In this document: positions 14,351 through 19,023 of the stretch, piece after piece
Layout: every line of letters begins with the position of its first letter
Position numbering within the stretch: the first letter of the stretch is position 1
NCBI GenBank assembly: GCA_035263705.1
Contig: DATFRA010000361.1
Location: 1-19,023, forward strand
DNA length: 19,023 nucleotides
From: DASZHJ01 sp035263705
GTDB taxonomy: Bacteria; Pseudomonadota; Alphaproteobacteria; ATCC43930; CGMCC-115725
Direction of reading: 5' to 3'
The notes under the pieces: generated by a model
Seen by the model: only the letters and a program-made list of their open reading frames with translations
Database searches by the model: none
What the model was told of the DNA's origin: nothing
Program-made: the position numbers and the translations under genes

Positions 14351-15144
14351 TCCCTGAACCGCACGATCACGGGCACGTGGTCCGAGCCCTGGACCCAGCC
14401 GCGCGCGGGCTTGAAGACCTCGGCGCCGGCGATCTCGCGTACCAGCGCGGGCGTCACCCAGATGTGATCGAGGCGGCGCCCGCGGTCTGAGGCCTTCCAG
14501 TCCTGGGCTCGGTAGCTCCACCAAGTGTAAAGCCGCTGCTCGGGCGCTATCACGTGCCGCACGGCGTCGACGAAGCCGCCGGCCTCGCGCAGCTTGCCGA
14601 GCTTCTCCACCTCGATGGGCGTGTGGCTCACGACCTTGAGCAGCTCCTTGTGCGACCAGACGTCGGTCTCGAGCGGCGCGATGTTGAGATCGCCGACCAG
14701 GATCGCTTTCCTGTCCTTGGGCGAGTCCGAGGCGAACCACGCGGTGACCTCGTCCAGGAACTGGAGCTTATGGGCGAATTTCGGATTGGCCGTGGGATCC
14801 GGGATGTCGCCGCCGGCTGGGATGTAGAGATTGTGCAGCTCGATCCCGCCCGGCAGCGCCGTCATCGCGTGCCGGCAATCCTCGCGCGCGCACCAGTTCC
14901 GGGTGCGCGGTCCCGCGAGGGGCAGGCGCGAGACGATGGCGACCCCGTTGTAGCCCTTCATGCCGTGGACGAGCATGTGGGTGTAGCCCAGGTCCTCGAA
15001 GGCCTCGCGCGGGAAGAACTCGTCGGGGGACTTGGTCTCCTGCAGGCAGAGCACGTCCGGTGCGTGCTTTCTGAGGAAGCGACGGACCAGATTGATGCGC
15101 GGCCGCACGGAGTTGATGTTCCAGGTGGCGAGAGTAAGGGCCAT
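14347..15144 (-). CDS. xthA: Exodeoxyribonuclease III
   Basis: A 265-aa EEP-family nuclease of the usual XthA length. Motifs are in order: LATWNINSVRPR (5-16), VLCLQETKSPD with the metal-binding Glu, YNGVAIVSR, LYIPAGGD, VGDLNIAP, RRLDHIWVT and GSDHVPVIV with the C-terminal catalytic Asp-His. The enzyme is an AP endonuclease and 3'-5' exonuclease acting in base excision repair. It starts 24 nt after the upstream hypothetical gene and overlaps the acyl-CoA synthetase start by 4 nt. A repair gene inside a catabolic operon is odd, though xthA genes often ride in unrelated operons in alphaproteobacteria. Confidence 0.94.
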   Translation of the reverse strand: MALTLATWNINSVRPRINLVRRFLRKHAPDVLCLQETKSPDEFFPREAFEDLGYTHMLVHGMKGYNGVAIVSRLPLAGPRTRNWCAREDCRHAMTALPGGIELHNLYIPAGGDIPDPTANPKFAHKLQFLDEVTAWFASDSPKDRKAILVGDLNIAPLETDVWSHKELLKVVSHTPIEVEKLGKLREAGGFVDAVRHVIAPEQRLYTWWSYRAQDWKASDRGRRLDHIWVTPALVREIAGAEVFKPARGWVQGSDHVPVIVRFRE

Positions 15145-15168
15145 GAGGCGGAGATCTCGGAGCGCGGG

Positions 15169-15663
15169 TCAGAACAGATAGCAGCGATCGCCCATTACGC
15201 CCAGGAGCCAGCGGCCGCCGGAGAAGAGGCGATATTTGAGCGCGAGCGGATGGTCGTCCGCGGCGTCGGCGGCAATCGTGAGTCCCCTCTGGTGGCAGGC
15301 GAGCGCCGCCGCGCCGGCGGCGACCCGGCTGAGCGCGGGATCCTCCGCTCCGGCGCGGGCCAGGACCAGCGCGGCGGCAGCGTGCAGCGCCGCCGCGGCG
15401 AGGGTGACGGCGCTCAAGGAGATCAAGAGCGGCGTCTCGCCGAGCCGGGCTGCGGCGGTCCGATGCAGCGTCTTCGCGGCGGCGTCCTCGGCCTCCCACC
15501 ATTGCCGGCTCCAGTCGGCGCGTTGAGCGGTTGCCGCGGCCGCGCCCCAGTCCGCGACGCCCTCGACGGGCACCGCCGGCAGGCCAAGGCCCTCGACATA
15601 GCGGACGGTATCGGCGCGCTCGTCTCGCGTCGGAGGGGTGCCGCATGTGGAGAACCACGGCAC
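15169..15663 (-). CDS. Conserved-looking hypothetical protein, start uncertain
   Basis: No family recognised. From a GTG at 15663 the product is 164 aa, starting VPWFSTCG. Protein-like sequence continues in frame upstream to about 15745 (RLRSFAAELGS), but there is no ATG, GTG or TTG between the GTG and the end of the gentisate dioxygenase gene (TGA at 15721-15719), so the true start may be this GTG or a rare codon such as ATT/ATC coupled to that stop. Visible features: a Trp-rich amphipathic middle (SRQWWEAED), an Ala/Leu-rich helix (LLISLSAVTLAAAALHAAAAL), which could be a buried or membrane helix, and a C-terminus with LALKYRLFSGGRW ending CYLF. It sits between gentisate dioxygenase and xthA in the same direction, with a 24-nt gap to the latter. 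Function unknown. Confidence 0.6.
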   Translation of the reverse strand: MPWFSTCGTPPTRDERADTVRYVEGLGLPAVPVEGVADWGAAAATAQRADWSRQWWEAEDAAAKTLHRTAAARLGETPLLISLSAVTLAAAALHAAAALVLARAGAEDPALSRVAAGAAALACHQRGLTIAADAADDHPLALKYRLFSGGRWLLGVMGDRCYLF

Positions 15664-15718
15664 GCTTCCGAGCTCGGCGGCAAAACTCCGCAGGCGGCGG
15701 TGGCGCCCGTCAATCGCC

Positions 15719-16765
15719 TCAGCGATTGCCGCGATCCTCGCGCCAGAGGCCGAGCTTGTCCTGCACCGGCCGGTCCGAAAAGCTGAACAGCACTGATTCC
15801 GGCTGCGCGCAGTGGACCGTGCGATGCCAGCTCGGCGCCACGAAGATGTCGCGCGGGCCCCACTGGAGCGTCGCGTCGCCGATCTTGGACTCGCCCTTCC
15901 CCTCGACGCAGACGAACACCGTGCCGTCGGAGCTCCGATAGGGCGATGTCGCGAATCCCTTGGGCAGGAGCTGCATGAAGCTCGCGATGGTTGGCATCGC
16001 ATAATCGCCGGTGGCGGGATTGACGTAGCGCATCTTGTAGCCGTGGCAGGGATCGGGCTCGCCGTTCTTGGCGAGCGTCGCCAGCGCCTCGCGCGTGCGC
16101 GGATAGGGATAGCAAAAGACCGGCGAGGTCTTCCGCTCGGGTTTCCAGTCGACCGGGAGTAGGCCCTGGCCGTAGCGCTGGAGCGAATCGCCGGCGGGCC
16201 GCGTCACCATCTGAGTCTCGCTATTGCCGGGCTCGGCGAAGCTCGCGTCCAGGATCCGCACCAGCGGCACGTCGAGACCGTCGAGCCAGACCATCGGCTT
16301 GTCGCTGTCGTTGCCGTGGTCGTGCCAGGTCCAGGACGGCGTGATGATGAAGTCGCCGGGCTCCATGATGGTGCGCTCGCCGTCGACGGCCGTGTAGGCG
16401 CCGTGCCCCTCGATCACGAAGCGGAGCGCGGATTGCGTGTGGCGGTGCGCCGGCGCCACCTCGCCGGGGAAGATCAGCTGCAGCCCCGCGAACAGCGAGT
16501 GCGTGATCGAGGTCTTACCCTTGAGGCCGGGGTTCTCGAGGATCAGCACCCGGCGCTCCGCCTCTTTCGCCGAGATCAGCTTGCCGGTGCGCATGAGGTA
16601 GTCGCGCACGTCGGCGTCGTAGTGCCAGATCGCGGGCTTCGCGGGCGAGACCGGCTCCTTGGTCACGACGTTGTGCAGCACGTCCCAGAGCGGCGCTAGG
16701 TTGTGCGGCTCGATCTCGCGATAGAAGGCCTCGCGCTCGGGCGTGCGGCCGGGGCTCGCGTCCAT
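15719..16765 (-). CDS. gtdA: Gentisate 1,2-dioxygenase
   Basis: A 348-aa bicupin enzyme that cleaves the gentisate ring between the carboxylated and adjacent hydroxylated carbons to give maleylpyruvate, using Fe(II) and O2. The N-terminal cupin has the family signature PAHRHTQSALRFVIEG, with iron ligands His107 and His109, and the third ligand His148 in SWTWHDHGN. The second cupin (about 265-340) contains GTVFVCVEGKG and FVAPSWHRTVH, with no complete iron triad evident, as expected. The ATG at 16765 is preceded by a GGGAG Shine-Dalgarno, 20 nt after the diiron gene. Maleylpyruvate isomerase and fumarylpyruvate hydrolase, needed to finish the pathway, are not in the window. Confidence 0.93.
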   Translation of the reverse strand: MDASPGRTPEREAFYREIEPHNLAPLWDVLHNVVTKEPVSPAKPAIWHYDADVRDYLMRTGKLISAKEAERRVLILENPGLKGKTSITHSLFAGLQLIFPGEVAPAHRHTQSALRFVIEGHGAYTAVDGERTIMEPGDFIITPSWTWHDHGNDSDKPMVWLDGLDVPLVRILDASFAEPGNSETQMVTRPAGDSLQRYGQGLLPVDWKPERKTSPVFCYPYPRTREALATLAKNGEPDPCHGYKMRYVNPATGDYAMPTIASFMQLLPKGFATSPYRSSDGTVFVCVEGKGESKIGDATLQWGPRDIFVAPSWHRTVHCAQPESVLFSFSDRPVQDKLGLWREDRGNR

Positions 16766-16785
16766 GGGCGTCTCTCCCGCTTTCC

Positions 16786-17502
16786 TCAGGCCGCTTCGGG
16801 CGCGACCTCCGGTAATCTTAGCCCGAGGTGGTCCTGCACCAAAGCCCGGGCGCGCGTCACATAGTCCGTGCGCATCGCCTCGTTCGGCCGCTGCTTGATG
16901 CCGTATTTGCGGAAGACCTCGTTGTTCTTGGAGCCGGCCTTGCCGAAGAAAGCCGGCAGCATCGGGTAATACCGGTCGATGGCGTCCTGCACGCGCGCGC
17001 GCCCCTCCGCTGTCCTGCAGAGCTCGGTGCAGAAATCCTTACCGAACTGCGCGTGGAAGCGCTCCTCCGGCATGGTCATGCGCGCGAGGTTGCGCAGCGG
17101 ATGGAACGAGCAGGAGAGCAGGTCCTCGACCTGGAGGATCTCCGCAAGGTCCGCGAGCAGCTTGATGACGCAGAACTCCTCCCAGGTCTTGAGCGGAAAC
17201 TCGAAGATCGAGAGCGGCCGCTTGCCGGCGGGCGTCATCTCCGCCGCGGGAATCCCCATCTGCTCCCCGAGCTCGCGGAAGCGCACGTGGTGCCCGTACT
17301 CCTCCATGGCGACGCGGCAGGTCAGCCACTTCGCGTAGGGCGTCGGCGCTAGTGCGATCGCGGGCTCGTCGAACACCTGCGCGCCATAGAGCTCGTTCAC
17401 CGCATGGCTGCGCACGATCTTGCGCAGCGCCGTCTGGTATTCCTCGGGCGCGCCCTTGAGCTCCTGCACGGATTTGATCGGGGCCATGGTCGTCGGTGTC
17501 AT
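16786..17502 (-). CDS. PaaA/PaaC-like ferritin-fold diiron protein (phenylacetic acid catabolic family)
   Basis: A 238-aa mostly helical protein matching the PaaA_PaaC family (PF05138). It shows the two E-x-x-H metal motifs of carboxylate-bridged diiron oxygenases: EYGH (68-71) and ERFH (147-150), plus candidate partner Glu37 in HAVNELYG and Glu121/Glu126 in ADLAEILQVEDL. Intact metal ligands suggest a catalytic, PaaA-like subunit rather than a structural PaaC, but it is shorter than PaaA (about 310 aa). Its ATG (17502) overlaps the SDR stop by 4 nt, and the ORF ends 20 nt before gentisate dioxygenase. In known systems such subunits epoxidise or hydroxylate an aromatic CoA thioester using electrons from a flavin/iron-sulfur reductase, and a reductase is encoded two genes upstream. 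The actual substrate is unknown. Confidence 0.82.
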   Translation of the reverse strand: MTPTTMAPIKSVQELKGAPEEYQTALRKIVRSHAVNELYGAQVFDEPAIALAPTPYAKWLTCRVAMEEYGHHVRFRELGEQMGIPAAEMTPAGKRPLSIFEFPLKTWEEFCVIKLLADLAEILQVEDLLSCSFHPLRNLARMTMPEERFHAQFGKDFCTELCRTAEGRARVQDAIDRYYPMLPAFFGKAGSKNNEVFRKYGIKQRPNEAMRTDYVTRARALVQDHLGLRLPEVAPEAA

Positions 17503-18425
17503 GTGAGGGGCTCACTGCTGAACGCCTCGAGGTCCGTCTCGGGGCCGATGTAGTGCGGCTTAAGCGCGCTCGCGATGGCGGCGCCGAGGCCGGCGGCGCC
17601 GGGATTCACGAGCCGCGCCACCGGGCGGGGCTGGGAGAAGAGGAAGATCTCCCGACCGCGCACGCCGAAGACCTGGCCCGTCACGTCCTTGGCCTCCGGT
17701 CCCGCGAGCCAGGCGACGAGCTCGCCGACGGCGCGCGCGGGCACCTTGAGGGCGCGCTCCCTGTAGGTCGCCTGCGCGGGGTTGGCGGGCTTGATGGTCT
17801 CGGTGACGCGCGTCGCGGCGAAGGGCGCCACGGCATTGGCGGTGACGCCGCTCCGCGCCATGTCGAGCGCCACCACGCGGGTGAGTCCGACCAGTCCGGC
17901 CTTGGCGCTGGCGTAGGCGGCTTGGCCGTAGTTTCCATAGAGACCGGCGGTGGAGACGATATTGACGACGCGGCCCCAGGCATAGGGACTGCCACCGCGG
18001 TTCGCCTTGGCTTGCTCGCGCATCACGGGCGTCGCAGCCGCAAGCACGTGGAACGCGGCGGAGAGATTGGTGCGCAGCACGGCGTCCCAGTTCTCCGCCT
18101 CGGCCTTGAAGATGAAGCCGTCGCGCAGGATCGCGGCAGCGTTGACGACGATGTCGAGGCCGCCGAAGCGCCGCAAGGCGAGCTCGACCGCGGCCCGGGC
18201 CGCGCTCGGGCTCGCGATGCTCTCGGTATAGGCGGTAACGCGGTCGCCGAGCGCCTTGGCGACGGCCTGCGCCACGCTCGGATCCGCGCCGCTGCCGCCG
18301 ATCGAGGTGCCATTGTCGGCGACGACCAGCGAGGCACCCGCGGCGTGGAGCGCTTCCACGATGGCACGGCCGACGCCTCGACCGCCGCCGGTCACCAGCG
18401 CCGCCCGGCCCGCGAGCACGCTCAT
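17499..18425 (-). CDS. Short-chain dehydrogenase/reductase, HSD17B4/hydroxyacyl-CoA type
   Basis: A 308-aa SDR. The cofactor motif TGGGRGVG is at 12-19, and Asp37 at the end of strand 2 (LVVADNG) favours NAD(H). NAAA is at 95-98 and the catalytic set is Asn120, Ser158, Tyr171 and Lys175 (YASAK). The insert NGTSIGGSGADPSVAQAV (38-55) and the long tail with GVRGREIFLFSQPRP are hallmarks of SDRs related to the dehydrogenase part of peroxisomal multifunctional enzyme (HSD17B4), which oxidise 3-hydroxyacyl-CoAs, or dihydrodiol-like/hydroxy-CoA intermediates in bacterial degradation. It is linked to both neighbours by ATGA overlaps (18422-18425 and 17499-17502). It may rearomatise or oxidise the product of the diiron protein, or do beta-oxidation of a side chain. 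Confidence 0.88.
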   Translation of the reverse strand: MSVLAGRAALVTGGGRGVGRAIVEALHAAGASLVVADNGTSIGGSGADPSVAQAVAKALGDRVTAYTESIASPSAARAAVELALRRFGGLDIVVNAAAILRDGFIFKAEAENWDAVLRTNLSAAFHVLAAATPVMREQAKANRGGSPYAWGRVVNIVSTAGLYGNYGQAAYASAKAGLVGLTRVVALDMARSGVTANAVAPFAATRVTETIKPANPAQATYRERALKVPARAVGELVAWLAGPEAKDVTGQVFGVRGREIFLFSQPRPVARLVNPGAAGLGAAIASALKPHYIGPETDLEAFSSEPLT

Positions 18426-19023
18426 GCGCCGGTCCCCGTGCTCAAGGCTTGCTTGTCCGCCTCGGTGTAGAAGGCGTCGGCGTGAATGTCCTGCCGGGGC
18501 AAGCCCGCCGCCAGCAGCATCGCGGTCGCGGCCTCCACCATCACCGGCGGTCCCGCCATGTAGGCCTTGGCGCCGTCGAGATCGCCCAGATCCGCCGCCA
18601 CCGCCTCGTGGACGAAGCCGGTTCGCCGCGTCGTCGGTCCCTGCGGCTCCGACAGCACCGGCGTGAAGCGCAGGTTCGGATGCGCCGCCGCGAGGGCCTC
18701 GAAATGCGCCTCGAGGTAAAGGTCGCGTTCGTCACGCACGCCGAAATAAAGGTGGATGGGTTGCCGCGCGCCGCGCTGGAGCGCGGTCTCCACGATCGAC
18801 TTGATGGGTGCCAAGCCCGAGCCGCCGGCGATCGCGAGGATGGGTCCCGTATGATGCTCGCGCAGATGCGCGGAACCATAGGGCCCCTCGAGCCGCGCCG
18901 TCTCGCCGAGCCGAAGGCTGCGCACGATGTAGCGGCTCGCGGCGCCGCCGGTCATGTGCCGAACATGGAACGCCAGCACGGGCTCGTCCGGGCGGTTCGC
19001 CATCGAAAAGTCGCGCGCCGGCA
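18422..19023 (-). CDS. NdoR/NagAa-like ferredoxin/flavin reductase, C-terminal part (runs off right edge)
   Basis: The open frame continues past the right edge. The first visible residues are PARDFSMANRP, the R-x-[YF]-S flavin-binding motif, so the ATG at 19003 is internal and not the start. Then come FHVRHMTGG, LEGPYGSAHLR, the NAD(P)-binding AIAGGSGLAPIKSI, YFGVRDERDLY, AYMAGPP and the C-terminal IHADAFYTEADK. The order FAD domain then NAD domain, with no C-terminal 2Fe-2S domain, matches naphthalene/salicylate oxygenase reductases (NdoR, NagAa), not PaaE; an N-terminal 2Fe-2S ferredoxin domain is expected beyond the edge. It would pass electrons from NAD(P)H to an oxygenase. The TGA overlaps the SDR ATG (ATGA), so it is in the same transcript as the diiron protein. 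Confidence 0.88.
   Translation of the reverse strand, partial: PARDFSMANRPDEPVLAFHVRHMTGGAASRYIVRSLRLGETARLEGPYGSAHLREHHTGPILAIAGGSGLAPIKSIVETALQRGARQPIHLYFGVRDERDLYLEAHFEALAAAHPNLRFTPVLSEPQGPTTRRTGFVHEAVAADLGDLDGAKAYMAGPPVMVEAATAMLLAAGLPRQDIHADAFYTEADKQALSTGTGA

Noticed and set aside
14554..15786. Rightward open frame of 410 codons
   Set aside because: Crosses three leftward genes (xthA, the hypothetical and the end of gentisate dioxygenase) on the opposite strand, with no motif.
17496..18470. Rightward open frame of 324 codons opposite the SDR
   Set aside because: The SDR catalytic and cofactor motifs fix the coding strand; this is its shadow.
18422..19003. Treating the ATG at 19003 as the reductase start
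   Set aside because: The frame continues upstream through PARDFS, the flavin-binding R-x-[YF]-S motif, so the gene is truncated by the window edge.

Overview
This is a gene-dense, high-GC window with no rRNA, tRNA, CRISPR array or recognisable insertion sequence. GC-rich codon use, many 4-nt ATGA/GTGA gene overlaps, a ChvI-like response regulator, a GcvA-type LysR regulator and a PF12692-like methyltransferase suggest an alphaproteobacterium (Rhodospirillales/Hyphomicrobiales-like). This is inferred from gene style; no marker gene is present.

Left block (1-8304). A leftward chain of five overlapping genes encodes a MurG/COG4671-like glycosyltransferase, two GT4 glycosyltransferases, a histidine phosphatase and a second MurG-like glycosyltransferase that runs off the left edge. 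It is divergent, across about 62 bp, from a rightward set: a 917-aa ABC exporter-like protein with a very unusual nucleotide-binding domain, a stand-alone cyclic-nucleotide-binding protein, and a small SAM methyltransferase whose start codon lies in a hairpin. My inference is a glycan or glycolipid assembly and export locus with possible cNMP control. This is the best candidate in the window for an undescribed system.

Middle block (8305-12934). Loosely packed leftward genes: a GFA-family zinc protein, a LysR regulator flanked by two AT-richer pockets, a Tat-exported purple acid phosphatase, and an orphan ChvI/OmpR-type response regulator.

Right block (12935-19023). A tight leftward operon enters from the right edge. 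In transcription order it holds an NdoR/NagAa-like flavin reductase (partial), a HSD17B4-type SDR, a PaaA/PaaC-like diiron protein, gentisate 1,2-dioxygenase, an unknown small protein without an ATG start, exonuclease III, and the alpha half of an NDP-forming acyl-CoA synthetase. The catabolic genes point to an aromatic or CoA-thioester pathway through gentisate. The pairing of a diiron oxygenase-like subunit with an NdoR-like reductase beside gentisate dioxygenase is noteworthy.
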